NCBI GenBank assembly: GCA_902556265.1
Contig: CACDVM010000001.1
Location: 116,129-180,128, forward strand
Direction: 5' to 3'
DNA from: an uncultured Pelagibacteraceae bacterium
GTDB lineage: Bacteria > Pseudomonadota > Alphaproteobacteria > Pelagibacterales > Pelagibacteraceae
Length of the DNA stretch: 64,000 nucleotides
Made by a program: the position numbers and the translations under genes. The notes beneath the pieces were generated by a model. That model did no database searches. It saw only the letters and a list, made by a program, of their open reading frames with translations, and had not been told where the DNA came from. Shown here piece by piece: positions 1-9,463 of this stretch. The stretch's first letter is position 1, and the number at the start of each line of letters is the position of its first letter.

Positions 1-42
1 AAAAATTTTAAATTAAAAATATTTTTTTTTGTTCTAATCATT

Positions 43-582
43 TTAAATAGCTTCTACTTGTTTTACTTCAGGAATATAGTGACACAAAAGATTCTGAACA
101 CCTTGCTTTAAAGTCATTGTGGAGCTGGGGCATCCAGAGCAGCTTCCTTGTAACTGCACCTTTACAATACCATTTTTAAACTCTTTGAATTTTATATCAC
201 CTCCATCTTTGGCAACAGCAGGCCTTATTTTTTCATCTAATATCTTAATAATTTTTTTTTCTAAATCTTTAAAATCTTTCTTTTCTTCTTTGATATCTTT
301 TTCAATTACACATTCTTTCCCACTTGAATAAAAATCATTAATTAATGAAATAACAATATGTTTAACTTCATCCCACGAAATTTCTTCATCTTTATTTATT
401 GATATGAAATCTTTCCCCAAAAAAATTCCTTGGACACCGTTAATTGAAAGAATATTTCTTACTAACTCGTTATTAGTTTCTTCTTTTTTTGTAATTTCAA
501 AGGAACCATAATTTGAGACTACTTTGCCCGGCAAAAATTTAAGTGAGTTAGGATTAGGTGTAGTTTCAGTTTGAACGAACAT
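43..582 (-). CDS. nfuA: NifU-like iron-sulfur cluster carrier (Nfu type)
   Basis: The 179-residue protein probably carries Fe-S clusters to apo-proteins in the cytoplasm. The N-terminal half looks like the Nfu_N domain (starting MFVQTETTPNPNSLKF, a family hallmark). The C-terminal NifU domain has the cluster-binding CSGCPSS motif, with cysteines at about 148 and 151. This two-domain form is common in alphaproteobacteria and mitochondria (NFU1-like). It lies 52 bp after the trpS start on the same strand and may be cotranscribed with trpS and murJ. The symbol is by family; the E. coli NfuA has a different N-terminal domain. Confidence 0.9.
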   Translation of the reverse strand: MFVQTETTPNPNSLKFLPGKVVSNYGSFEITKKEETNNELVRNILSINGVQGIFLGKDFISINKDEEISWDEVKHIVISLINDFYSSGKECVIEKDIKEEKKDFKDLEKKIIKILDEKIRPAVAKDGGDIKFKEFKNGIVKVQLQGSCSGCPSSTMTLKQGVQNLLCHYIPEVKQVEAI

Positions 583-634
583 ATTTTATATATAGTCAAA
601 AATTACAGAATTGGAACTAGTTAATATAAAAAAA

Positions 635-1636
635 TTAAAAACCAACTATTTCGTGAATTTTCTTTATTTTTCTTGATGCTATATCATTCGCTTTTTTACA
701 ACCCTCTGAAAGTATTTTATCTAAATAATTTTTTTCATTTAATAGCTTCTTAATTTCCACAGAAATAGGGTTAATTTTGTCAACTAAAGCTTGTGACAAA
801 TTTTCCTTAAATTCAGAAAAATTTTTTCCTGAAAAATCTTTAATTATTTTTTCTAGTTTGAGGCCAGTTAAGCTCGAGTAAATACCTATTAAATTTTTAG
901 CCTCTGGTCTTTTTTCAAGTTCGTCTATATTTGACGGCATTGGCAACGGATCTGTTTTAGCTTTTTTTATTTTATTGATGATTTGATCTTTTTCATCTGT
1001 AAGATTTATTCTACTTAAATCTGATAACTCAGATTTACTCATTTTTTTTAGTCCATCTTTAAGACTCATAATTCTTGAAAACTCTTTTTGAATTAAAGGC
1101 TCTGGTATTTTAAAAAAATCATTTACATTGAAATCATTATTAAACTTTTGAGCAATATCTCGACAAAGCTCCAAATGTTGTTTTTGATCGTCCCCAACTG
1201 GGACATGAGTTGAATCATATAATAATATATCTGCAGCCATTAATACTGGATAAGAATAAAGTCCAATACTTGCTTTTTCTTTATCCTTACCTGCTTTTTC
1301 TTTAAATTGAGTCATTCTATTTAACCATCCCATTCTAGCAGTACAACTAAGTATCCAAGCTGCTTCTGAGTGTGCACTCACTTGTGATTGATTAAAAATA
1401 ATACTTTTTTCTGCATCAATTCCACTTGCTATAAAAGTTGCTACTGTCTCACGAATGTTATTTCTAAGTTCCTTGGGATCTTGGTTTATTGTTATTGCAT
1501 GTAAATCAACAACACAAAAAATACAATCGTTCTCATTGTCATTATTTAATTCAACAAAATTTTTTATTGCCCCTAGATAATTTCCTAAATGGAGATTGCC
1601 TGTAGGCTGAACACCTGAAAAAATTTTTTTTCCCAT
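635..1636 (-). CDS. trpS: tryptophanyl-tRNA synthetase
   Basis: Class I aminoacyl-tRNA synthetase charging tRNA-Trp. Its 333 residues are the usual bacterial length. The HIGH-like region sits at about residues 8-20 ([13 protein letters not shown]) and the KMSKS signature at 198-202. Other family landmarks are [13 protein letters not shown] and the WLNRMTQFK segment. The start codon lies only 3 bp after the murJ stop, which suggests one minus-strand transcript murJ-trpS-nfuA. Confidence 0.97.
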   Translation of the reverse strand: MGKKIFSGVQPTGNLHLGNYLGAIKNFVELNNDNENDCIFCVVDLHAITINQDPKELRNNIRETVATFIASGIDAEKSIIFNQSQVSAHSEAAWILSCTARMGWLNRMTQFKEKAGKDKEKASIGLYSYPVLMAADILLYDSTHVPVGDDQKQHLELCRDIAQKFNNDFNVNDFFKIPEPLIQKEFSRIMSLKDGLKKMSKSELSDLSRINLTDEKDQIINKIKKAKTDPLPMPSNIDELEKRPEAKNLIGIYSSLTGLKLEKIIKDFSGKNFSEFKENLSQALVDKINPISVEIKKLLNEKNYLDKILSEGCKKANDIASRKIKKIHEIVGF

Positions 1637-1639
1637 AAT

Positions 1640-3169
1640 TTAATACTTTAATTTAATATCATCGTATTTAAAAGCTTTGATAAAATATGAAACCAGTAAA
1701 TAGAAAGCTAAACCTAATAAAACTAATAAAAGTAGATAAAATGATTTAAAGTTGTAATCATAAACGAGTTGATTTTTAAATATTTGAGTTAAAAAATTGA
1801 AAAATACTCCCATCATAAGTGATGAAAAAACTATCTTAAAAAATTTATTAAAAAAAATATCATTAAATTTAAAAAGATTTCTATTCTTTAAATAAATAAA
1901 TAACACAATGGAGTTGAACCATGACGAAATAGATGTTGCTATTGGAATAATTATAAAACCAATACTTTTAAAATAATAAAGACTTATTAAAATGTTTAAT
2001 GTTACAGATAATAATGAAATAAAAAATGGTGTTTTTGTATCATTATTTGCAAAAAAGAAAGTTGAGAAAACTTTTATTAATGCAAATGCTGGCAATCCCA
2101 ATCCAAAATAAAAAAGGGCTCTTGCTGAATTAAAGACTGCTTCAGAATCAAATGAACCATATCCAAATAGTGCGGAAACAATTTCCTCAGATCCAATAAG
2201 TAGTGCAACTGATGCTGGTAAACTTAAAAACATACTTAACTCCAATGCTTTGTTTTGAATCAAGAGAATCTTATTTTTTTTTTTTAAGTAAATGTGCTTT
2301 GAAAGCTGAGGTAACACAACAACCCCTATAGCTATACCTGCGATCGCTAAATTTATTTGATAAATTCTATCTGCATAATATAAATAAGATACTGCACTTG
2401 CTTGAAAAGAGGCAATTATAGTTCCAACTAGTATATTAATTTGAGTAACACCAGAAGAAAAAATACTTGGCAAAAGTTTTTTAAAAAAAATTTTTACTTT
2501 ACTATTTACTTTAATTTTAAAATTAAAACTTATTGAATAAAATTTTTTTACATACTTATACAAGAAAGCTAATTGTAAAAACCCAGCTATTGAAACTCCA
2601 TATGAGAGATAATAAATAATTTTATCATTTAAGAAATTGCCAAATAAAAGAATTCCAATAAGAACTAAATTCAAAATTATTGGTGCTGCTGATGCTGCTG
2701 CAAATTTATTATGTGAATTTAATATTGCTGCAAAAAATGATGATAAAGATACAAATAATAAAAATGGAAAGGTTATTCTTGTTAAATCTATTGCGAGCTC
2801 AATTTTTTTACTGTTCTCAGTAAAACCTGGCGCTATTAAGCTAACAACCACAGGCATAAAAATTTCTGCAATTAAAACTAAAAATAAAAGAACTAAAAAT
2901 AGTAAATTAAAAATTTCGTTAGCAAATAAGTTTGATTTTAATTTTCCTTTAGTTGACTCTGAAGTATAACTGGGAATGAAAGCCGCATTAAATGTTCCCT
3001 CTGCAAATAACCTTCTAAAAGTATTGGGGATTCTGAATGCTACAAAAAATGCATCTGCCAAAAAACTTGTACCCAGAAATATTGCAATTAAAACATCTCT
3101 TAAATAACCAAGTAATCTACTGATTATGGTATAAAAACCAAAAGTCCCTGTTGACTTAATTAAGTTCAT
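1640..3169 (-). CDS. murJ: lipid II flippase MurJ
   Basis: Integral membrane protein of the MviN/MurJ (MOP exporter) family that moves lipid II across the inner membrane for peptidoglycan synthesis. The 509-residue chain has about fourteen hydrophobic segments. It starts with the typical region NLIKSTGTFGFYTIISRLLG, followed by RDVLIA and the FRIPNTFRRLFAEG signature near residues 47-60. It is the first gene of the murJ-trpS-nfuA cluster and diverges from maeB across a 50 bp gap. Confidence 0.95.
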   Translation of the reverse strand: MNLIKSTGTFGFYTIISRLLGYLRDVLIAIFLGTSFLADAFFVAFRIPNTFRRLFAEGTFNAAFIPSYTSESTKGKLKSNLFANEIFNLLFLVLLFLVLIAEIFMPVVVSLIAPGFTENSKKIELAIDLTRITFPFLLFVSLSSFFAAILNSHNKFAAASAAPIILNLVLIGILLFGNFLNDKIIYYLSYGVSIAGFLQLAFLYKYVKKFYSISFNFKIKVNSKVKIFFKKLLPSIFSSGVTQINILVGTIIASFQASAVSYLYYADRIYQINLAIAGIAIGVVVLPQLSKHIYLKKKNKILLIQNKALELSMFLSLPASVALLIGSEEIVSALFGYGSFDSEAVFNSARALFYFGLGLPAFALIKVFSTFFFANNDTKTPFFISLLSVTLNILISLYYFKSIGFIIIPIATSISSWFNSIVLFIYLKNRNLFKFNDIFFNKFFKIVFSSLMMGVFFNFLTQIFKNQLVYDYNFKSFYLLLLVLLGLAFYLLVSYFIKAFKYDDIKLKY

Positions 3170-3219
3170 AAATCATATTAGTCTTAATTTTACCCCATTT
3201 GTACACCTAATTAGCATAA

Positions 3220-5505
3220 ATGAAAAAAACAAAAATTGATCATTACACAGACAAGGAAGCTCTAGAATTTCATAGCTACAAAAAACCTGGCAAGATAGAA
3301 ATTGTAGCTTCAAAAAACATGATTACTAAAAGGGATCTTGCTCTTGCATATTCACCTGGGGTCGCAGTACCTGTTAAAAAAATAAGTGAAAACCCTGAAG
3401 CAGCTTATGATTATACTAGTAAAGGAAATTTGGTTGCCGTAATTAGTAATGGTTCAGCTATTCTTGGAATGGGGGACTTAGGAGCCATCGCTTCAAAACC
3501 AGTCATGGAAGGAAAAGCTGTATTGTTTAAAAGATTTGCAGATATTGATTCTATTGACCTTGAAATTGATTCTAAAAATACAGAAGAGATTATAAATTCA
3601 ATTAAAAATTTTTCTCCTTCTTTTGGTGGAATAAATTTAGAAGACATTGCTGCCCCAGATTGTTTTGTAATTGAAGAAAAGCTTAAAGAAATTTTAGATA
3701 TACCAGTATTTCATGATGATCAACATGGCACTGCAATTATCACAACTGCAGCTTTAATTAATGCTTTAGATATAAGTAAAAAATCAATAGATAAGATCAA
3801 AGTTGTTGTTAATGGCGCGGGAGCATCAGCTATGGCATGTGCAAACTTATTTAAAAATAGTGGTGTTCCACAAAAACATATTACTATGCTTGATCGTAAA
3901 GGTGTTATTTACAGAGGTAGGTCAAACTTAAATCAATGGAAATCAAGCCATGCAATTGAAACATCAGCTAGAACTTTAGAGGATGCTATTGAAAAAGCTG
4001 ATGTATTTTTAGGACTTTCAGCAAAAGGTACCTTAACAAAAAATATGGTAAAAAAAATGGCAAAAAATCCCATAATTTTTGCTTGTGCAAATCCAGATCC
4101 AGAGATTACTCCGGAGGAAATCGAAGAAGTCCGAAATGATGCTATCATTGCAACTGGGCGATCTGATTATCCAAACCAAGTAAATAACTTAATTGGTTTT
4201 CCATATATTTTTAGAGGAGCTCTAGATGTTCGAGCTAAAACGATAAATGAAGAAATGAAAGTTGCTGCAGCACATGCAATTGCCAATCTTGCTAAAGAGG
4301 ATGTTCCAGATGAAGTTGTTGCCGCTATGGGTGGGGATAGACCTCATTATGGTAAAGATTACATAATTCCATCAACTTTTGATCCTAGATTGATTAGCAT
4401 TATTCCAGCGGCTGTTGCCAAAGCAGCAATGAAATCTGGTGTAGCTAGAAAAAAAATTGAAAATTTTGAACTATACCAAGAACAATTAAAACAGAGACTA
4501 GATCCAACTGTAACAATAATGCAAGGTATAAATGGATATATTAAAAAAAATCAAAAGAAAATTGTTTTTGCGGATGGGGAAGATGAAAATACTCTTAAAG
4601 CTGCTATCGCATTTAAAAATTCTAAACTTGGTATACCTATTTTGATTGGTAAAGAAGAAAAGATTAAAGAACAAATAAAAAAAATTGGTTATAATGAAAA
4701 TTTTGATATTGAAATTATAAATTCAAAAGATACTCCTAAAAGAGAAAAATACGTTAGTTATTTATTTAAAAAACTTCAGCGAGAACAAGGATTGTTGGAA
4801 TGGGATTGTGATAGATTAGTAAGAAATGACAGAGTGATTTGGGCATCTTGTATGGTTGCTTGCGGTGATGCTGATGGAGCTGTAACTGGTAACACAAGGC
4901 GATTTGGAGCGTCTTTAGATAAGATTAAACAAGTTGTAAATGCAAGACCAGGTGAAATAATGTTTGGTCTAAATTTAGTTGTTCACAAAGGAAAGACCAT
5001 TTTTGTAGGAGATACTAGTGTTCATGAATATCCAACTTCAGAAGAAATGGCAAAAATAGCAATATCAGCTGCTCGTGTTGTTAGGTTATTTGGCTTTGAT
5101 CCAAAAGTAGCTTTTGTTTCACATTCTACGTTTGGACAACCTCTTACAAGTAGAACTAAACATATTAAAAACGCTGTTGAAATTTTAAAAAATAAAAATG
5201 TAGATTTTGAATTTGATGGTGATATGCAACCAGATGTTGCTCTTAATCCAGAATATAAGAGTCTTTACCCTTTTTCAAAGATTGTGGGAAATGCAAATAT
5301 CCTAATTATGCCCGGTCAGCATAGTGCTGCAATTTCATATAAAATGATGAAAACTTTAGGAGACACTAAAGTAATCGGCCCACTGTTAGTAGGCTTAGGT
5401 TTGCCAATTGAAATTGCTCCTTTGAGATCTTCGACATCAGAAATAATCAACTTGGCTTCAGTAGCTGCATATTCTGCAGATATTATAGATTATAAAAAAA
5501 ATTAA
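3220..5505 (+). CDS. maeB: NADP-dependent malic enzyme with phosphotransacetylase-like domain
   Basis: Oxidative decarboxylation of malate to pyruvate, linking the TCA cycle to pyruvate and NADPH. The 761 residues match the long MaeB form. The malic enzyme N-terminal and NAD-binding domains occupy roughly 1-425 (FHDDQHGTA and VVVNGAGASAMACANL are visible). A phosphotransacetylase-like domain covers about 430-761. In related enzymes this C-terminal domain is regulatory rather than catalytic, which I infer here. It converges on the BON-domain lipoprotein with a 4 bp overlap at the 3' ends. Confidence 0.95.
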   Translation: MKKTKIDHYTDKEALEFHSYKKPGKIEIVASKNMITKRDLALAYSPGVAVPVKKISENPEAAYDYTSKGNLVAVISNGSAILGMGDLGAIASKPVMEGKAVLFKRFADIDSIDLEIDSKNTEEIINSIKNFSPSFGGINLEDIAAPDCFVIEEKLKEILDIPVFHDDQHGTAIITTAALINALDISKKSIDKIKVVVNGAGASAMACANLFKNSGVPQKHITMLDRKGVIYRGRSNLNQWKSSHAIETSARTLEDAIEKADVFLGLSAKGTLTKNMVKKMAKNPIIFACANPDPEITPEEIEEVRNDAIIATGRSDYPNQVNNLIGFPYIFRGALDVRAKTINEEMKVAAAHAIANLAKEDVPDEVVAAMGGDRPHYGKDYIIPSTFDPRLISIIPAAVAKAAMKSGVARKKIENFELYQEQLKQRLDPTVTIMQGINGYIKKNQKKIVFADGEDENTLKAAIAFKNSKLGIPILIGKEEKIKEQIKKIGYNENFDIEIINSKDTPKREKYVSYLFKKLQREQGLLEWDCDRLVRNDRVIWASCMVACGDADGAVTGNTRRFGASLDKIKQVVNARPGEIMFGLNLVVHKGKTIFVGDTSVHEYPTSEEMAKIAISAARVVRLFGFDPKVAFVSHSTFGQPLTSRTKHIKNAVEILKNKNVDFEFDGDMQPDVALNPEYKSLYPFSKIVGNANILIMPGQHSAAISYKMMKTLGDTKVIGPLLVGLGLPIEIAPLRSSTSEIINLASVAAYSADIIDYKKN

Positions 5506-6095
5506 TCTTTTTGAATTCTCAAATCATCAACAAGTAATATGCTTGCTATTACATCTTCAACATCTAAAATTTCTTTAGCTTCAGTAATTACTAAATCTTT
5601 TTCTTCCGTGGTAAGTGATATTCCGTAAAGATATATCTTTTTTTTATAAGTATCTATTTGATAATTGGTTGCTTTAATATTTTTATTAAAAATCAATGCT
5701 GTCCTTAATTGAGAGGTAATTAAAATATCTTTTGCTGACTGTTTAAAATTAAATTTTTCCTTAATCTTAATATCATTTCTTACAGATCTCACTCCATTTG
5801 TTTCCCAAGCCAATTTAGTCAATTTTAATTTTTCCTCAGGATCATCTACCTTGCCTGTTAAAAAAATTCTTCCATCCAAGACTTTTGAATTAATTGATAA
5901 TAAATATTTTTTATCTAACAAAATAATTCTTGTAGATAAATTCTTTTGCATAATTGAGTCATCAATTTGTGTACCAACTGACCTTGGATCAAGCGCAACA
6001 CTAACGCCCGTTCCAAAGATACCCTTAGATGAAACACCTATACATCCTGATAAAATTAAACTAATCAATAATAAAAAAAAAATTTTAATTTTCAT
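5502..6095 (-). CDS. BON-domain lipoprotein
   Basis: A 197-residue putative lipoprotein. The N-terminus is a short hydrophobic signal ending in LILSGC, with the lipid-modified cysteine at about residue 18. Two BON-like repeats follow (one around ILSINSKVLDGRIFLTGKV, one around TNYQIDTYKKKIYLYGIS). BON proteins such as OsmY and DolP sit in the periplasm or outer membrane and support envelope integrity; that role here is inferred from the family. The start overlaps the rsmI 3' end by 11 bp, so the two are probably cotranscribed. Confidence 0.82.
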   Translation of the reverse strand: MKIKIFFLLLISLILSGCIGVSSKGIFGTGVSVALDPRSVGTQIDDSIMQKNLSTRIILLDKKYLLSINSKVLDGRIFLTGKVDDPEEKLKLTKLAWETNGVRSVRNDIKIKEKFNFKQSAKDILITSQLRTALIFNKNIKATNYQIDTYKKKIYLYGISLTTEEKDLVITEAKEILDVEDVIASILLVDDLRIQKD

Positions 6096-6948
6096 TTTTT
6101 ATTTTTAAGCAATAATTATATATCTCTTTTTTGGAGATTTTATTTTTTTCATTAATCAAATCAATAATTTCCTTTATACTTAGTCGATTAATCATTTTAT
6201 CTATTATTCTTTTATCTGATTCATCTAATTCCTGGGAGTTTTTTTTTTGATGTTTTTTTTCAGAAATTACAATTGTTAATTCACCTTTTACATCTTTATT
6301 AAATTTTTCTAAATTATTTATGTCTTCCCTGATATATTCCTCATAAAATTTTGATATTTCCCTACAGATTAAAATTTTTCTTTCGGAGAAAAAAGTTTTT
6401 AAAATATTAATAATTTTATTTAACTTTTTAGGTGAAATAAAAAAAACGATTGAACAATCTAATTTTGATAAAAAATCAAGATCTTCATCAATTTGTTTTT
6501 TCTTTTCAGGAAAAAAACCGTAGAAGAAAAATTTTTCAGAAAATCCGCTAACTGCTATAGCTGATGATACAGCTGATGGACCTGGTAGAGTGGTAATTTC
6601 AATTTTATTTTGAATACACTCTCTTACTAAAACAGAACCAGGATCAGATATACCTGGGGTTCCTGCATCTGAAACAACTGAAATAATTGCTCCCATCTTT
6701 AATAAATTGATAACTTTAGATAAGTTTTTTTTTTCGTTAAATTTGTGATTTGAAATAAGTTTAGATTTAATCTCATATTTATCTAATAGTTTTTTTGAAA
6801 TACGTGTGTCTTCACAAAGGATATAATCAGAATTTTTTAGTAACCAGATACTTCGGAGTGTTATATCACCTAAATTTCCAATAGGTGTTGCTACCAAATA
6901 AAGGCCTTTTTTAATTTGTTTATTTGTAGGATTATAATTTACAATCAT
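6085..6948 (-). CDS. rsmI: 16S rRNA (cytidine1402-2'-O)-methyltransferase
   Basis: SAM-dependent tetrapyrrole-methylase-fold enzyme that 2'-O-methylates C1402 in the ribosomal decoding centre. The 287 residues match the family length. Visible motifs are GLYLVATPIGNLGDITLR near the N-terminus, CEDTR, and SDAGTPGISDPG near residues 92-103. It diverges from the LpoA-like gene, as in many alphaproteobacteria. The yraN gene that often follows is not present here; the BON lipoprotein takes that place. Confidence 0.95.
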   Translation of the reverse strand: MIVNYNPTNKQIKKGLYLVATPIGNLGDITLRSIWLLKNSDYILCEDTRISKKLLDKYEIKSKLISNHKFNEKKNLSKVINLLKMGAIISVVSDAGTPGISDPGSVLVRECIQNKIEITTLPGPSAVSSAIAVSGFSEKFFFYGFFPEKKKQIDEDLDFLSKLDCSIVFFISPKKLNKIINILKTFFSERKILICREISKFYEEYIREDINNLEKFNKDVKGELTIVISEKKHQKKNSQELDESDKRIIDKMINRLSIKEIIDLINEKNKISKKEIYNYCLKIKNEN

Positions 6949-6980
6949 AATTGTAATTTAGACATTATAATATCATTAAA

Positions 6981-8135
6981 ATGAAAAAAAATTTTAAAAT
7001 TTTTATATTTTTCTTAATTAGTATTTTATTGATACATACTAATAAAGTTCAAGCCAATGAAAAAATTAAAATTGGCCTTTTAGTACCATTAACAGGATCT
7101 AATAAAGAACTTGGTAATTTAATTATTAAATCAACCAAAATGGCACTTCAAAATATTGGGACCACAAAGATAGAGATTTATCCAAAAGACTCTGGATCTA
7201 ATGCAAACCAAGCTCTTAAATCCGCAATTGAATTTAGAGAAATGGGAATAAATATTGTTATTGGTCCAGTCTTTTATCAAAGTTTAGATTTTTTGGAGGA
7301 AATTAAAGAAATTACTTTTTTATCTTTGACCAACAAAGTAATAGATCTACCTATTAATGTTATTAGCACAGGTGTAAATGCAACATCACAATTAAAAGCA
7401 TTAAAAAAATTTATAGAACTTAATAAAATTAATAAAACTATTTTTTTAACACCCAATGCTGACTATATGCCAGAAATAAAAGCTGCCATTAAACAAGCAA
7501 AAATAAAAATATTCAAACATCATATCTACGATAGAGAACCGACAAAACTAACAGCTCAAATTGAAAAAATTACAAATTACAAAATAAGAAAGCAAAATTT
7601 AAAGGATGAAATTAAACGAGTTGAAAATTCTGATTTGATTGACAAGGACAAACAATTGGAAAAATTAGAAAAAAAATATACAATAGGTAATGTAAATTTT
7701 GACTCAGTCATAATTTCAGATTTTGATGAAAGTTTAAAAAGTGTAATCACATCACTTCTATACACTGATGTATCCCCAAAGAATAAATACATAATGACGT
7801 TTAATCAATGGTTTGACAAAAGTATAATTATAGAAAATAATATTCAACCAATCTATTTCCCATCAATAAACAAAAAAAACTTAGATGATTTCAAAAAAAA
7901 ATTTTTGAATGAGTTTAATGAAAACCCAAATCATTTATCATTATTAAGTTATGATTTAGTTGGATTAATTTATTATCTTTCACTTAAAAGTGAACTAACA
8001 GATATAAATAAATTATTTAAAAGAAAAAATTCATTTAAAGGAAAGATTGGTATTTTTGATATAGAAAATAATAAAATTTACCACAGATTAAATCTTTACA
8101 AAGTGCAAAATGGAAAACTTATAGAAATTTTTTAA
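6981..8135 (+). CDS. LpoA/LivK-like periplasmic ligand-binding-fold protein
   Basis: A 384-residue exported protein. Residues 1-25 form a signal peptide with the likely cut after VQA. The rest resembles the type I periplasmic-binding fold (KIGLLVPLTGSNKELG, then INIVIGPVFYQSLDFL). In alphaproteobacteria the gene divergent from rsmI is usually called a penicillin-binding protein activator (LpoA-like). I infer an envelope or peptidoglycan role from that context. A branched-chain amino acid-type binding protein is the alternative, but no transporter genes are adjacent. The 3' end overlaps rdgB by 17 bp, convergent. Confidence 0.72.
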   Translation: MKKNFKIFIFFLISILLIHTNKVQANEKIKIGLLVPLTGSNKELGNLIIKSTKMALQNIGTTKIEIYPKDSGSNANQALKSAIEFREMGINIVIGPVFYQSLDFLEEIKEITFLSLTNKVIDLPINVISTGVNATSQLKALKKFIELNKINKTIFLTPNADYMPEIKAAIKQAKIKIFKHHIYDREPTKLTAQIEKITNYKIRKQNLKDEIKRVENSDLIDKDKQLEKLEKKYTIGNVNFDSVIISDFDESLKSVITSLLYTDVSPKNKYIMTFNQWFDKSIIIENNIQPIYFPSINKKNLDDFKKKFLNEFNENPNHLSLLSYDLVGLIYYLSLKSELTDINKLFKRKNSFKGKIGIFDIENNKIYHRLNLYKVQNGKLIEIF

Positions 8136-8721
8136 TTTTTCTAAAAGCTTTGAAACGATGGTCTATTTTATATTTTTGTGAAGATTTCATTTCACCAAAT
8201 GTTTTCTTTGCTCTATTAGGAATGAATATCGGATCATAACCAAAGCCATTTTTTCCTTTTGGTTCGTGTGAAATACTTCCTTCCACTTTTCCTGTTACAC
8301 ATGCTATTTTTTTATCTAAATAACTTATAGACAGTGCACAAACAAATCTAGCTTTTATCCTTTTGCTCTTCCATTTTTTATTTTTTTTATAAAGCTCTTT
8401 ATAAACTTTTTTAATAGCTCTTTTAAAGTCTGAATTTTTACCTCCCCATCTAGCAGAATAAATCCCTGGTTTCTTTTTTAAAATATCAATTTCCAGACCT
8501 GAGTCATCAGCTAGACAAAATAAGTGAGTTTTTTTAGAAAAATATTTTGATTTTATTAATGAATTTTCTTGAAAAGTTTTTCCATTTTCCCTGGGACTTT
8601 TAAGATTAAAATCTGATGTTGAAAAAATTTTAATGTTTTTTGGAAGTAAGTTCCTGATTTCTCTCAATTTTCCTTTATTATTGGTCCCTATAAGTAATTT
8701 TTTTATTTTTTTATATAACAT
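8119..8721 (-). CDS. rdgB: RdgB/HAM1 non-canonical purine NTP pyrophosphatase
   Basis: House-cleaning enzyme that hydrolyses ITP, dITP and XTP to monophosphates. Family landmarks in the 200-residue protein are the N-terminal LLIGTNNKGKLREI, the ADDSGLEID stretch with GIYSARW, and the C-terminal GFGYDPIF. The N-terminal leader MLYKKIKK is slightly longer than usual. It is divergent from grpE across only 36 bp. In many alphaproteobacteria rph and hrcA sit between these genes; here they do not. Confidence 0.95.
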   Translation of the reverse strand: MLYKKIKKLLIGTNNKGKLREIRNLLPKNIKIFSTSDFNLKSPRENGKTFQENSLIKSKYFSKKTHLFCLADDSGLEIDILKKKPGIYSARWGGKNSDFKRAIKKVYKELYKKNKKWKSKRIKARFVCALSISYLDKKIACVTGKVEGSISHEPKGKNGFGYDPIFIPNRAKKTFGEMKSSQKYKIDHRFKAFRKIKKFL

Positions 8722-8757
8722 CTAGAAATTTTAGATTTTCTTACCATATAAGGACTT

Positions 8758-9405
8758 ATGGAAAAAGAAGAAAACCTTAAAACTGATACTAACTCAGTCC
8801 CCGAAGAGAATAGTGAAGATATTAAATCTGATATAGATAAAGAAAATTTTAATGTTGAAAAAGAAGACAGTGATAAAGATGAAACATTACAAAAAACTTC
8901 TGAAGAAAAAATTATTGAACTTGAAGATAAATTGGCAAGAACATTTGCTGAAATGGAAAACCAAAGACGAAGGTTTGAAAAAGAAAAAGAGGAAGCATAC
9001 GAATATGGAGGATACGCTTTTGCAAAAGAAGCTCTAAATTTAATAGATAATCTTGAGAGATCAAAACAAATTTTAAAAAATGATCAGTCTTTAAAAGACT
9101 CTGAGGCTTTGAAAAAAATTCTTGAGCACCTAGATGTAATCAATAAGGATTTAATGTCTATTTTTTCCAAAAACAATATTAACCCTATCGAAAGTTTAAA
9201 TAAAAAATTAGATCCAAATTTTCATCAAGCCATGATGGAAATAGAGGATGAACAGAAAGATCCTGGAACTATAATTCAAGAAATCCAAAAAGGTTTCATG
9301 ATTAAAGATAGATTGTTGAGACCCTCATTGGTTGGCGTATCAAAAAAATCTGAAAATAAAGATAAAAAAGATGAGAAAAATGAAGAAAATAAAGATGATA
9401 AATAA
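8758..9405 (+). CDS. grpE: GrpE nucleotide exchange factor
   Basis: Cochaperone that releases ADP from DnaK. The 215 residues comprise a highly acidic, disordered N-terminus (about 1-50), a long coiled coil (about 50-110, EKIIELEDKLARTFAEMENQ), and the C-terminal beta-wing domain with PNFHQAMMEIE. A charged K/D/E/N tail closes the protein. An AAGGA-type ribosome binding site lies just upstream of the ATG. It heads a grpE-dnaK-dnaJ cluster. Confidence 0.95.
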   Translation: MEKEENLKTDTNSVPEENSEDIKSDIDKENFNVEKEDSDKDETLQKTSEEKIIELEDKLARTFAEMENQRRRFEKEKEEAYEYGGYAFAKEALNLIDNLERSKQILKNDQSLKDSEALKKILEHLDVINKDLMSIFSKNNINPIESLNKKLDPNFHQAMMEIEDEQKDPGTIIQEIQKGFMIKDRLLRPSLVGVSKKSENKDKKDEKNEENKDDK

Positions 9406-9417
9406 TGATTTTATCAA

Positions 9418-9445
9418 CTTGTAGAATTAAATTTAACCCCTATAT
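9418..9445 (+). promoter_or_regulatory. RpoH (sigma-32)-type heat-shock promoter upstream of dnaK
   Basis: The sequence CTTGTAG at 9418-9424, preceded by CAA, and CCCCTATAT at 9437-9445 are separated by 12 bp. They resemble the alphaproteobacterial RpoH consensus (CNNCTTG ... CYTATNT). The -10 element ends 18 bp before the dnaK ATG at 9464. Seen by eye only; the transcription start is not shown. Confidence 0.6.
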
Positions 9446-9463
9446 GAAGAGAAAGATATAATT

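Noticed and set aside
8722..8757. CIRCE operator near grpE
   Set aside because: No TTAGCACTC/GAGTGCTAA inverted repeat is present in the 36 bp gap or before dnaK.
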